From Clostridiales bacterium (GTDB lineage: Bacteria > Bacillota > Clostridia > Oscillospirales > Acutalibacteraceae): a stretch of 64,000 nucleotides of DNA. The translations under genes and the position numbers were made by a program. Location of the stretch: the NCBI GenBank assembly GCA_012840445.1, contig DULI01000005.1, positions 62,001 through 126,000 of the forward strand, given 5' to 3'. The notes beneath the pieces were generated by a model. The model made no database searches. It was not told the DNA's origin and worked only from the letters and a program-made list of their open reading frames with translations. Below, in pieces: positions 55,993-64,000 of the stretch (positions within the stretch are counted from its first letter, which is position 1; every line of letters begins with the position of its first letter).

Positions 55993-57237
55993 TCATTGCG
56001 GGTCGCTAATATAGCCGTTTTTATATAAATCAGCCAAACTTTCCAGCAAAGCCAAACCGCTGCTTTGTGTCTGTAGGGTTACGCCCCTGCGCGGCCGGCT
56101 GCTCCAGGACGTGTTGAATATGGGGGTATTCTCGTCCTGAATGTTTGACCACATCACATTGCCGTTTTTAACCAAAAAATCACAGTATTCCTTGCGGTTT
56201 CGTTCGGTTGTTTTAATCAGTTGCACGAAATATCTGCAGAAAATACCTTTGAATGCTCCGCCATCCCCACTGCCTTCATCCTGAAGGATGCCATCCTTGT
56301 TTACCAAATTGTTAATTGTATAGTCTGCAGTCTTGATTGCTTTATCTATGTAGGTTTCATCCTTGGTGATTCTGTAAAGCTCAACGCATGAACCTATATA
56401 AACACCCTGGCAATATGTAAATCTCCAGTCTTTGTCTATCTGGCTGTCATTCTGGCGGTTGATTCCATCCCATACAAGCCCGGTTTCATGGTCAACAAGC
56501 GTGGAATCCCACCATTCAAATATTTTTAAAGCCCAATCAAGATACTCCTTCTTACCAGTCACCTGATATAGCCTTGCCGTCAATATGCAAGCCGGCCCGT
56601 TTGAAGGGGAATTTTTGTACTGCGGCTGGTTTTTGTTCCATGCAATACCCCCTCCGAAGCCGCTATTCCAGCCCGAAAGGATATCATTGGTCAGATATTC
56701 GATATCCGGCCACAAATCTTCATCCCCGGTTGCGATATACAGCTTCAAAATCGCGTTTGCAAGCCATCCCATATCATCATAAAAATCATTTGTAATCAAA
56801 AAACGGCCATTGCGGATTCTGATTGCCTCAATCAAATCCTTGGCATTCTGCGCGTACTGCTTGTCACCCGAACGGATATAAGCGTCCACGATTGAATCAA
56901 GTACCTGGGCCTGAATCCAGTAGTGAAACTGCCGGTTCTGGGTTTCGCTGTAAGGGTATGTATTTTGATACATGTCGTATTTCCCGAAGAAATTCTCACG
57001 CATAAAGGAGTGAGTCAAATCTGCCCGTTTCTCCCATACTCCACGTTCTGCTTCCGGCCTGAAAGGAATTGATTTGACGAAATTTACAGCATTATCATTT
57101 GTCTTTTGCGTGTCTGTTTGCTCCGAGCTGACAGACTCCGAACTGGTATTGCCGGAATCCGGGTTGCAGCCTGCCGCAAATAATAATAACGTTAGGCACA
57201 ACAGCCATGCCAACCCGCAAAGCAGGCGTCTGGGCAT
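55993..57237 (-). CDS. GH76 family lipoprotein (putative endo-alpha-1,6-mannanase)
   Basis: A 414-residue (alpha/alpha)6 glycosidase. The lipobox LFAAGC anchors it at Cys24. The GH76 catalytic Asp pair is Asp154-Asp155 in NDFYDDMGWLANAI, and SGFGGGIAWNKNQ and FTYCQGVYIGSCVELY are further family landmarks. GH76 enzymes cut alpha-1,6-mannan backbones. It is the most canonical GH76 of the window, and it lies between the two solute-binding protein genes in the same operon, which ties mannan cleavage to uptake. Confidence 0.85.
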   Translation of the reverse strand: MPRRLLCGLAWLLCLTLLLFAAGCNPDSGNTSSESVSSEQTDTQKTNDNAVNFVKSIPFRPEAERGVWEKRADLTHSFMRENFFGKYDMYQNTYPYSETQNRQFHYWIQAQVLDSIVDAYIRSGDKQYAQNAKDLIEAIRIRNGRFLITNDFYDDMGWLANAILKLYIATGDEDLWPDIEYLTNDILSGWNSGFGGGIAWNKNQPQYKNSPSNGPACILTARLYQVTGKKEYLDWALKIFEWWDSTLVDHETGLVWDGINRQNDSQIDKDWRFTYCQGVYIGSCVELYRITKDETYIDKAIKTADYTINNLVNKDGILQDEGSGDGGAFKGIFCRYFVQLIKTTERNRKEYCDFLVKNGNVMWSNIQDENTPIFNTSWSSRPRRGVTLQTQSSGLALLESLADLYKNGYISDPQ

Positions 57238-57264
57238 TTAACTCTCTCCTTTAATCAGCCGCAA

Positions 57265-57302
57265 CATCAAGTGTTGCCAGACAAAGCTGGCAACACCTGA
57301 TG
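57265..57302 (-). promoter_or_regulatory. Long hairpin after the lipoprotein binding-protein gene
   Basis: GTGTTGCCAG (57271-57280) and CTGGCAACAC (57287-57296) form a perfect 10-bp stem. It extends through one mismatch to CATCA/TGATG, 15 bp in all. No T-run follows on the minus strand. Likely an intercistronic stability element like those after malE-type genes. Confidence 0.65.
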
Positions 57303-57330
57303 TCGCAAACACAAATTTTTACTTTAAAGC

Positions 57331-58710
57331 TTACGGGGCAGGCTTACCAAGGTCAGCATAGAATTCGTTATAGTAAGCCATACCTTTTTCCTGAATCTCG
57401 TTGATACCGTCGGTAACGGTCTTGGTTCCGTCTATAATCTCGCAGCAGATGCTCTCGAGATCTTTATCCCATTTTGCGTTGATGGGACCGCCGCAGGGAC
57501 GCTGAATGCTGATCTTGTCATAGATCTCTTCGCGTACCTGGATGATCTCGCGGATGTCTTCCCTAAGCCCGTCAGAGTATTTATCAAGGATCTTCTGTTT
57601 GGACGGTTTGTGAGCCATATATACAGGCACGAATTTCTCGGCCGCGTCATTAGCCTCACGTTCCATAACGCCCGAAACGCCTTCGGTTACAGCCCAGCGG
57701 GCGAATACCCATCCGCCGTCAGGGTTCTTGGCGCCTTTCGGGATTCCGTACCACTGCCATGCGTATCCGGCGACAACCTGTTCGCCAGTGTAATCATCGG
57801 GGCTTGGCAGCGGAGCAAGGCCGATTTCAAAGTCGTTGCGCATCTTCTGGTAGTAGCCGACGTCGGCGATTTCCATTGCGACGGTCTGGTTCTCCCAGCT
57901 TACGCCTTCAGCCATCTTATCGGTACCGCCGTAGATTGAGGGGAACTTCTTAAGGAAGTTCATAACATTAATCATTTCAGGAGTATTGAAGTTAGGCTTG
58001 CCGGTTACGGGATCCTGATATTGGGTTCCGTAGGTAAGCCTCCAGTGCTGGAACCACCAGCGGTAGTTGGTAAATCCGGCCTGGATAACCATACCGCTGC
58101 TATCGCGCTTGGTCAGCTTCTGGGCATACTCATACATCTCATTCCAGGTCTTGGGCGGTTTGTCGGGATCAAGGCCCGCCTGCTCGAAGAGCTTTTTGTT
58201 CCATACGAGGCATGCAACCGATACGTCAGTATAAACCGCATAAATGTGCTCTTCGCCGGTGTCAGGATCCGGGTACTTTACAAACATATCATACCAGGAA
58301 GGCAGGTCAGACAGTTTGTAGTCCTTATCCTTTGCAAGGTAGTCGTCAAGCGGGATAACCATCCTCTGCATTACAGCAGCGCCAAGAGGTGCAGATGCCG
58401 CATTGTTGGTGTAGTACATGTCAGGCTGTTTTCCCGCGTTCATTGCAGCCGCAAGGGTCAAAAGGCTTGCGTCACTGCTGATTGTGTTGTTAAGCTTTAC
58501 ATCCGGATAGTCGCGTTTCCAGTGCTCCCAGTAGTCGCTTCCAAACGCGCCCCATACAGTGATCTCTGTACCCGGGTTGATTTCAATACGCTCTTCCTCG
58601 CTGGTTTCGCTTGTGTCTTCGGAAGGTTCCTTATTGCAGGCTGACAAAATCATGCCAGTGCTAAGAATCATTGCCAGCGCCAGCAATAAGCTGATAATTC
58701 TTTTCTTCAA
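57331..58710 (-). CDS. Extracellular sugar-binding lipoprotein, ABC family 1
   Basis: A 459-residue binding protein with lipobox ILSAC (Cys25), an acidic Ser/Glu linker, then the family 1 fold: ITVWGAFGSDYWEHWKRDYP, MNAGKQPDMYYTNNAAS, and KLFEQAGLDPDKPPKTWNEMYEYAQKL. Translation starts at TTG 58710 behind AAGGATGTGA; no ATG is suitably placed. It is the first gene after the promoter at 58834-58862. It probably binds manno-oligosaccharides, judging by the GH76 genes on both sides. Which permease pair it uses cannot be told. Confidence 0.92.
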   Translation of the reverse strand: MKKRIISLLLALAMILSTGMILSACNKEPSEDTSETSEEERIEINPGTEITVWGAFGSDYWEHWKRDYPDVKLNNTISSDASLLTLAAAMNAGKQPDMYYTNNAASAPLGAAVMQRMVIPLDDYLAKDKDYKLSDLPSWYDMFVKYPDPDTGEEHIYAVYTDVSVACLVWNKKLFEQAGLDPDKPPKTWNEMYEYAQKLTKRDSSGMVIQAGFTNYRWWFQHWRLTYGTQYQDPVTGKPNFNTPEMINVMNFLKKFPSIYGGTDKMAEGVSWENQTVAMEIADVGYYQKMRNDFEIGLAPLPSPDDYTGEQVVAGYAWQWYGIPKGAKNPDGGWVFARWAVTEGVSGVMEREANDAAEKFVPVYMAHKPSKQKILDKYSDGLREDIREIIQVREEIYDKISIQRPCGGPINAKWDKDLESICCEIIDGTKTVTDGINEIQEKGMAYYNEFYADLGKPAP

Positions 58711-58833
58711 GGTATCACATCCTTTTCTGCTAATATTTTTGTATATTGGCGGTTGCATACAACTCGCATCAATACCAAAAAAATACTACAATTTGTGCAA
58801 CTTTGATTAGTTTCTGCATTTTGCTATCAATTA

Positions 58834-58862
58834 ATTATAACAAGCTACATAACTATTTGCAA
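58834..58862 (-). promoter_or_regulatory. Promoter of the binding-protein/ABC operon
   Basis: TTGCAA (58857-58862), 17 bp, TATAAT (58834-58839) on the minus strand, 124 bases before the TTG start. The long leader shows no clear hairpin. Confidence 0.75.
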
Positions 58863-58916
58863 TACAAAAATATCCCAGTAGTAAATTAAACTGTGCTGCT
58901 TTATACCTATTAATAT

Positions 58917-58952
58917 ATACTCTAAAGCAAGTCCTGAAATGTATTCTAAAGC
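58917..58952 (-). repeat. Direct repeat upstream of the operon promoter
   Basis: TCTAAAGC occurs at 58921-58928 and 58945-58952 (24-base period), each within a wider similar 12-base block (ATACTCTAAAGC and GTATTCTAAAGC). It lies about 60 bases upstream of the -35, where activators such as AraC-type response regulators bind tandem sites. The regulator is not in this window. Confidence 0.45.
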
Positions 58953-60424
58953 TATTTCCCGGAGTTTTTGGTCCAGATGTGTATCATAAACAGGCTCCTT
59001 GCTGTACCGGCCTGGACAAGCAGCTGCTTCTGGTCGGCGTCGATCCTATCAGAGCGCCAATCACCGTTAATAAAGCCATCCTTATCGGCAGCGATCAAAC
59101 AGGCGGTCGCAAGCGAGGTCCTAACTGCAACCAAATAATCCGCCACCTTGGGGTCCTTATCTATATTGTAGAGCTTTATATACCCCTTAATAAGGCTTGA
59201 GTTAAACCACGGCACTGCGCTGGTCCAGGCATAGGCCGCTTCGCCCTGTCTGTTCCATTTGTGTATAAACTTATTAAAGGCGCCCTCGGCGTACTTTTTG
59301 GCGTCGTTTAAATATCTTGTGTCATTGGTAATCTCGTAAAGGCCAGCGGCGGCAAGAATCATGTTGCCCACATTGTATGTGTACTTGGTGGGGTCAAGCC
59401 GGTTGCCGCCCGGCTCAATAAGAATCTTGTCATGGAACAGGTTGTCGGACTCGCTGTAAAGCTTCTCCACGGTCCATTTATAAATTTTCACAGCCCACTC
59501 TTTGTAATGCGGTTTATTAGTCAGCTTGTAAAGCTGGGTAGCAGCATAGGCCATGGGGGCGTTAATGCAGGTACCCTTCATCGGGGGATGGTTTACGTCA
59601 TCGCCACAGGTGGTCTTATCCTCCCAGTAAAGCCCGCCACCAAGTTTCTCGTCCCAGCCTTCATTCAGTATGTAAACCGAAATCTGTTCAGCCATGGTCA
59701 AATACTTCTGGGCCTTGTCGTTTTCGCCCCTGGCCTTGAATATGTCATGGGCATGGATAAGTTCCAGCAGCACCCACACATTGTCATCAAAGAAGACTTC
59801 GGAATACCCGTTCGGGTCAGCCCAGCAATGGTAGGCAAGCTGGGTTTCATTTGACTTGCGCCTGTCTTTGTACATCGCAAGTCCCTCAAGTGTCCTCAGA
59901 TAGAAGCTGTACGCGACGGAGCTGTTGGGATTTGCCTCAAGATAACTACCCAGAGCTTCAAGGTATGCGCCGTATCCCCAAAGGGTTACTGGGGTGTTTG
60001 ACTTGAAAGGGTTATCCTTCATCTTCTGCCCCTGTGAGTCGCTGTACCAGTATGTATTAAGCAGGCTGATTATCTTGGCACCGTAGCTGTTATGGTCCCT
60101 GAACTTCTCAAATCTGGACCCGCCATTCTCCACAGGCGGTTCCCCAGATACATCGGGATCGGCGGCAGAGGTCTGGTCTTTTTTGTCAGGACTGGCGTTG
60201 CTTGTTGCCTGGCTGCTGCCCTGGTAGTCTTGGCTTGAAGTTTCGCTCATGCCCTCGCCCCCTGTTTCCAGGCTTTCATTGCCGGAACTTAAATCCCCGG
60301 CCGCCTCCTCAGAGGTTTCCTCTAAAATATCAGGACTGTCAATTTTAACCTTCTTATAACAACCGGTCAGGGAGGACAGAAGTAGTGCCACGACCAGTAA
60401 AATCAACACAGCCCGTTTTTGCAT
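58952..60424 (-). CDS. GH76-like lipoprotein, paralogue A
   Basis: A 490-residue surface lipoprotein (lipobox SLTGC) with an acidic Ser/Gly-rich linker of about 75 residues. The GH76 domain has the Asp-Asp pair in EVFFDDNVWVLLELI (about residues 213-214), GGGLYWEDKTTCG, INAPMAYAATQLY and TYNVGNMILAAAGLY. Putative endo-alpha-1,6-mannanase or related mannan enzyme. Start ATG 60424 behind GGGAGG; GTG at 60427 is also possible. Its domain is closely similar to the next gene throughout, indicating tandem duplication. Confidence 0.82.
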   Translation of the reverse strand: MQKRAVLILLVVALLLSSLTGCYKKVKIDSPDILEETSEEAAGDLSSGNESLETGGEGMSETSSQDYQGSSQATSNASPDKKDQTSAADPDVSGEPPVENGGSRFEKFRDHNSYGAKIISLLNTYWYSDSQGQKMKDNPFKSNTPVTLWGYGAYLEALGSYLEANPNSSVAYSFYLRTLEGLAMYKDRRKSNETQLAYHCWADPNGYSEVFFDDNVWVLLELIHAHDIFKARGENDKAQKYLTMAEQISVYILNEGWDEKLGGGLYWEDKTTCGDDVNHPPMKGTCINAPMAYAATQLYKLTNKPHYKEWAVKIYKWTVEKLYSESDNLFHDKILIEPGGNRLDPTKYTYNVGNMILAAAGLYEITNDTRYLNDAKKYAEGAFNKFIHKWNRQGEAAYAWTSAVPWFNSSLIKGYIKLYNIDKDPKVADYLVAVRTSLATACLIAADKDGFINGDWRSDRIDADQKQLLVQAGTARSLFMIHIWTKNSGK

Positions 60425-60465
60425 CACACTGTCCTCCCTTCGGCTTAATCACGTGTGGGTAGTAA

Positions 60466-60501
60466 ATATGCTGCACTAAAAAGTATTTTGCTGCAACATA
60501 T
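60466..60501. repeat. Inverted repeat in the gap between GH76 paralogues A and B
   Basis: ATATGCTGC (60466-60474) and GCAACATAT (60493-60501) are complementary with one G.U pair, and CTGCA is repeated directly in both arms. It could be an mRNA hairpin or a regulator site. No T-run. Confidence 0.4.
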
Positions 60502-60518
60502 ATCTATTTTCATTCGTC

Positions 60519-62042
60519 TTATTTGCCGGAGGTCTTGGTCCACAGGTGGATCATGAATAGGCTTCTGGCTGTAGCAGCTTGGTCTAATAGCGCCTTCTGG
60601 TCGTTACTAACGTTTGAAGAACGCCAGTCGGGATTGATATAGCCGTCCTTATCTGTCGAGCTAAGGCATCCATCAGCAAGGGAAGTCCTTACGGCAACAA
60701 GGTAGCCTGCCACCTTGGGATCCTTGTCAACCTCATACAGGTTAATATATCCCTTTATCAGGTTAGAGTTAAACCATGCAGAAGTCTGGTACCAAGCGTA
60801 GGATTTTTCGCCCTGCTTGGTGCGCTCAATGATGTACTTTTTGAACGCAGCTTCGGCAAACTTTTTAGCGTCGTTAAGGTATTTAGAATCCTTGGTAATC
60901 TGGTACAATCCCGCTGCAGCCGAAATCATGTTACCAACATTGTAAGTGTATTTGTTCTGGTCGAGCTTGTTGCCGTTGGAAGACATGACTATTTTGTCAT
61001 AGAACAGGCTATCCGACTCGCTGTAGAGCTTCTTCATTACCCAGTCGTAAATCTTAATGGCCCAGTCCTTATAATTCTGTTTCTTTGTAATCATGTACAG
61101 CTCAGTGGCAGCATAGGCCATCGGGGCATTTATACAGGTGTTTTTCTGCGGCGGATGGTTGGGATCACCGCAGGTGGTCTTATCCTCCCAGTAAAGGCCG
61201 CCTTCCAGTTTTTCGTCCCAGCCGTCCTCAAGTATGTATGTGGCAATCTGCTCTGCCATCTTCAGATACTTTTCGGCATTGTCATTTTCTCCGCGGGACT
61301 TGAATAACTTATAAGCGTGGATTAACTCATGCAGGATCCATACGTTGTCGTCAAAGAATATTTCCGACCTGCCGTTGGGGTCAGCCCAGCAGTGCAGGGC
61401 AAGCTTGGTATCATTGGACTTGGACTTGTCGCGGTACATGGAAAGCCCGTTGAGTGCCTTAATGTAGTACTGATATGCAGTAGTGCTGTTGGGGTTAGCC
61501 TCAAGGTACATTCCAAGCCCCTCTAAATATGCGCCGTATCCCCAAAGGGTTACTGGGTCGTTTGACTTATACGGGTTGTTCTTGATTTTGGAACCCTGCT
61601 GGTCGGAATACCAGTATGTATTCAACAAGTTCATAATCCTTGCGCCATAGCTGTTGTGGTCCCTAAAGTTTTCATATTTGGACCCGCCGGTAGCAGGTGG
61701 AAGATTTGAAATCACCGGGTCTTGGGATGTTATATTGTTGTTTCCGCCACCGTTGTTACCAGTATTGCCGCCGGGCTTGTTCCCGGTATTGCCCTGATTG
61801 TTGTTGCCAGTGTTCGTGCTTTGATTTCCTGTATTTTCACCATCGCTTACATCGCCGCCGGCGGTTGATTCATCGCTGGCATCACTGGCATCGCTGGCAT
61901 CGCTGCTCTCATACGTGGACGCATCAGAAGTATCCGACACGTCAGCATCCCCTGTATTTGTCTTAACCGTTTTGTAGCAGCCTGCCAGGGAAGTCACAAG
62001 CAGCGCGGCAACGGCTATAATGGCTATAAGTCTTTTTAACAT
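60519..62042 (-). CDS. GH76-like lipoprotein, paralogue B
   Basis: A 507-residue lipoprotein (lipobox SLAGC, Cys22). The linker (about 30-105) is repetitive: first a Ser-Asp-Ala triplet run, then an Asn/Gly/Thr-rich stretch. The GH76 domain carries Asp231-Asp232 in EIFFDDNVWILHELI and shares long identical blocks with paralogue A (VTLWGYGAYLE, YLEANPNS, HCWADPNG). A flexible linker suits reach through the thick cell wall. AAGGAG site. Substrate preference may differ from A, since GH76 pockets vary, but that cannot be read here. Confidence 0.82.
   Translation of the reverse strand: MLKRLIAIIAVAALLVTSLAGCYKTVKTNTGDADVSDTSDASTYESSDASDASDASDESTAGGDVSDGENTGNQSTNTGNNNQGNTGNKPGGNTGNNGGGNNNITSQDPVISNLPPATGGSKYENFRDHNSYGARIMNLLNTYWYSDQQGSKIKNNPYKSNDPVTLWGYGAYLEGLGMYLEANPNSTTAYQYYIKALNGLSMYRDKSKSNDTKLALHCWADPNGRSEIFFDDNVWILHELIHAYKLFKSRGENDNAEKYLKMAEQIATYILEDGWDEKLEGGLYWEDKTTCGDPNHPPQKNTCINAPMAYAATELYMITKKQNYKDWAIKIYDWVMKKLYSESDSLFYDKIVMSSNGNKLDQNKYTYNVGNMISAAAGLYQITKDSKYLNDAKKFAEAAFKKYIIERTKQGEKSYAWYQTSAWFNSNLIKGYINLYEVDKDPKVAGYLVAVRTSLADGCLSSTDKDGYINPDWRSSNVSNDQKALLDQAATARSLFMIHLWTKTSGK
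61872..61907. repeat. 9-bp tandem repeat in the linker of paralogue B
   Basis: Four copies of a unit close to ATCGCTGGC, encoding Ser-Asp-Ala repeats. Copy-number change would alter linker length without shifting the frame. Confidence 0.75.
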
Positions 62043-62072
62043 TGGCTATTGCTCCTTACTTTAAATTAGTTA

Positions 62073-63560
62073 CTATTTATCGTAATAACCTTTTACCCAC
62101 TTGGCCAGCATGAACAATACCCTGGCAGTTCCGCCTACACCACGCATGTCGGCATTATTGTCCTCTTTAATGGCTTTCCAGTTGTGGGCCACATAACCGC
62201 GCTCGTCCTGTGCAACCATGCAGGCGTGGGCAAGCGCCGTTTGGAAACTCTGTACGTATTTCTTGTTGGTGGCAGATTTGTCAACCCTGTAAAGCTCAAG
62301 GTAAGCCTTAAGCAGGTTGCTGTTAAACCAGGTATCCATCGGCGCGTCGGAAGTGGTAAAGCCATAGCAGTCGTAACCATTGCGCTTAATTTCCATTCCA
62401 AACCTCTTATACGCCGCGGCTGCCGATAACTGGGCGTCGGTCAGGTACTGCTTGTTCCCGGTAAGCTTGTAAAGCTTCACGCCGGCTGAAATCATGTTAC
62501 CGACATTGTACGCGCGTGCAGTCCTGTCCCAGTTAATCTGGCCGTTCTTTAACTCAACACGGTCATAGTACAGGTAGTCGTCCTTGTCTTGCTGGCCTTC
62601 TACAGGCGGGTTCATCATGTATTTCTTGGTCCAGTCGTAAATCTGCTTGGCCTTGTCAAGATAATCGGACTTTTTGGTTATTTCATATAGCAATGCATAA
62701 GCATACGCCATCGGCGCATTGATACAGGCGTTTTTCTCGTTCTTGCTGCCTTCCATCCAGAAGATTCCTCCAGGGATTCCAAGCGCATTGCCGGTATCCC
62801 ATCCGCTGTAGCAGAAAGCAGCAACCCCTTCAGCCTTTTCAAGCCACTGCTGGCCAAATCCGCGCTGGTAGGCATGGATAAACTCAATGCATACCCATGC
62901 GTTGTCATCGTAATAGCGGTCGCCGGTTCCGCGGGATCCTGTGGTGGCACTGCTGTACGCAAGGTAACCGTCGTTTCTCTGGTGCCTGTAAATTTCAAAT
63001 GTGTTAAGGCACTTTATGTACTCATTTCTTACTGCCTGGTTGTTCGGGTCAGCGTCAAGCCTCTCGCCAACGGCTTCAACATATATGGTATAAGGCCAAA
63101 GCGTGCTCCTGGAGCTTTCACCTATTCGCTCAATCATATAGCCGTTTTTCCAGTAGTCCTGCGCGGCGCGCTCAATATGCCTTGCACCATAAGAATAAAA
63201 TTTGTCAAATGTAAGATATGGGTTTGAATTTACAGGGCCTGGCGGGTCGGGCTTGGGGTCGGAGGATGTAATGTTATTATTACCACCACTGGTTGTTGTG
63301 CTGGTTGTTGTACTGGTTGTCTGCCTATGGCTCGTAGTGTTATCCCCGGACGTATCAGATGTTTCACCCAGCGAATTTTCAGAATCGCTGGTCCCATCCT
63401 CATCCGAACCATCGTCGCTGACAGTAATAATCTCGGAAGACGACAAATCGGCAGTATCCTCGCTGGAAGTCTGGTCGACGCGGCGGGTTGTATAACAGCC
63501 GGTCAGGCTCAAACCCAGCATCGCAATTGCCAACAATGCCGCTAACAAACGTTTCATCAT
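62073..63560 (-). CDS. GH76-like lipoprotein, more divergent paralogue C
   Basis: A 495-residue lipoprotein (lipobox SLTGC, Cys22) with a Ser/Thr/Asp-rich linker (about 30-108). The catalytic Asp218-Asp219 lies in DRYYDDNAWVCIEFI. PGGIFWMEGSKNEKNACINA and AYNVGNMISAGVKLY follow the GH76 pattern. The domain has small insertions (NPPVEGQQDKDDYLYYD) absent from A and B, so it is an older copy. GGAGG site; it starts 24 bases after the next gene upstream and ends 30 bases before paralogue B, so one transcript is likely. Confidence 0.82.
   Translation of the reverse strand: MMKRLLAALLAIAMLGLSLTGCYTTRRVDQTSSEDTADLSSSEIITVSDDGSDEDGTSDSENSLGETSDTSGDNTTSHRQTTSTTTSTTTSGGNNNITSSDPKPDPPGPVNSNPYLTFDKFYSYGARHIERAAQDYWKNGYMIERIGESSRSTLWPYTIYVEAVGERLDADPNNQAVRNEYIKCLNTFEIYRHQRNDGYLAYSSATTGSRGTGDRYYDDNAWVCIEFIHAYQRGFGQQWLEKAEGVAAFCYSGWDTGNALGIPGGIFWMEGSKNEKNACINAPMAYAYALLYEITKKSDYLDKAKQIYDWTKKYMMNPPVEGQQDKDDYLYYDRVELKNGQINWDRTARAYNVGNMISAGVKLYKLTGNKQYLTDAQLSAAAAYKRFGMEIKRNGYDCYGFTTSDAPMDTWFNSNLLKAYLELYRVDKSATNKKYVQSFQTALAHACMVAQDERGYVAHNWKAIKEDNNADMRGVGGTARVLFMLAKWVKGYYDK
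63289..63324. repeat. 12-bp tandem repeat in the linker of paralogue C
   Basis: Three copies of a unit close to CTGGTTGTTGTG, encoding Thr/Ser repeats. In frame, like the repeat in paralogue B. Confidence 0.7.
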
Positions 63561-63584
63561 GTTTGGACCTCCTCTATCCCTAGT

Positions 63585-64000
63585 TTATTTATTGTATCTA
63601 TTCGCCCACAATTGGATATCAAAGAGAATACGCGCGGTACCCGACTGGTCAAGCAGATGGACCTTTTCATCGGGATATTCCTTCGATACCCAATCCTTGT
63701 CAATAAACCCGCTGCTGTTTGTTGCATTCTCGGCCGCATATGCCGCAGCCGAAGCAAAACTTAAAATATATTCGTCCTTGGGATACACTTCGTAAAGTGC
63801 CATATACCCGTCAAGCAGCCAGCTGTTAAACCACGGGTTGGTGTCCTTAAGCATGTATACCCCGTTCTCCCAGGTTCCAAATCCGCCGTTTAGCGCAGAG
63901 TCAGCCGACCTTTTTGCGTCCTCAAGGTAGTTCTCATTCCCGGTAATCTGGTAAAGGTGCGCCGCCGCACCAATCATGCAGCCGGTATTGTAAGCGAATT
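63585..64000 (-). CDS. GH76-like protein, paralogue D, N-terminal part beyond window
   Basis: The last 138 residues of a fifth GH76-type protein; the frame is open through base 64000. The fragment begins FAYNTGCMIGAAAHLYQITG, the YNxG..IGA segment conserved after the GH76 active site. It ends DQSGTARILFDIQLWANRYNK, parallel to the ends of A-C. The catalytic Asp pair and any lipobox are outside. An internal ATG at 63977 is not the true start. Confidence 0.8.
   Translation of the reverse strand, partial: FAYNTGCMIGAAAHLYQITGNENYLEDAKRSADSALNGGFGTWENGVYMLKDTNPWFNSWLLDGYMALYEVYPKDEYILSFASAAAYAAENATNSSGFIDKDWVSKEYPDEKVHLLDQSGTARILFDIQLWANRYNK

Noticed and set aside
61697..61966. CRISPR-like or repeat-rich signal
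   Set aside because: The repeats are short, in-frame and encode a Ser/Asp/Ala and Asn/Gly linker; there are no spacers.

Overview
The window looks like a chromosome segment of a spore-forming Clostridia-type Firmicute, possibly near Oscillospiraceae/Ruminococcaceae. The reasons are the low-to-mid G+C content, strong AGGAGG-type ribosome sites, sigma-A promoters, many Rho-independent terminators, the mreBCD-mrdA-minD-mgsA and rpsO-pnp gene orders, a glutaminyl-tRNA synthetase, and a SpoIIQ-like gene behind a near-perfect sigma-F promoter. I see no rRNA, tRNA, CRISPR, insertion sequence or phage gene.

Layout. 1-6211 (minus): rpsO-pnp with an S15-type leader and a pnp leader hairpin, then fhs-tsaE-tsaB-rpiB-upp. 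6347-7480: a lone RodA/FtsW gene. 7530-11387 (minus): a NatAB-like ABC exporter with a membrane protein and a beta-propeller protein of unknown role. 11520-16693 (plus): manA, trmL and the glycolytic pgk-tpiA-gpmI run. 16694-18386: a probable C-rich small RNA, spoIIQ, and a decayed alpha/beta-hydrolase gene. 18387-31438 (minus): aspS, hisS, an mgsA lacking its catalytic Asp, minD, mrdA-mreD-mreC-mreB, maf, dut, an HD hydrolase, a U32 peptidase and zapA. 31826-39037 (plus): marR with an asymmetric ABC exporter pair, a Re-citrate-synthase-like gene behind a consensus promoter, and eno. 39388-44244 (minus): a sugar-phosphate transferase, glnS and gltX.

44324-64000 (minus) is the accessory highlight: about 20 kb that looks like a Gram-positive alpha-mannan utilisation locus. 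It holds five GH76 (endo-alpha-1,6-mannanase family) proteins, at least four of them lipoproteins. It also has two solute-binding proteins, one of them a 1001-residue fusion with two beta-sandwich modules and no lipobox, and two MalF/MalG-type permease pairs without an ATPase. Between the permease pairs sit two unusual proteins: an NHL-propeller/TPR/YIP1 membrane fusion and a DUF5696-like protein that may be an unrecognised glycosidase. A promoter with upstream direct repeats precedes the lipoprotein binding-protein gene, and both binding-protein genes are followed by stable hairpins without U-tracts, which suggests processed, unequal expression. The locus continues past base 64000. The model (inference) is: surface GH76 enzymes cut alpha-1,6-mannan, binding proteins and permeases import the fragments using a shared ATPase encoded elsewhere, and products enter glycolysis through manA and pgk-tpiA-gpmI-eno.
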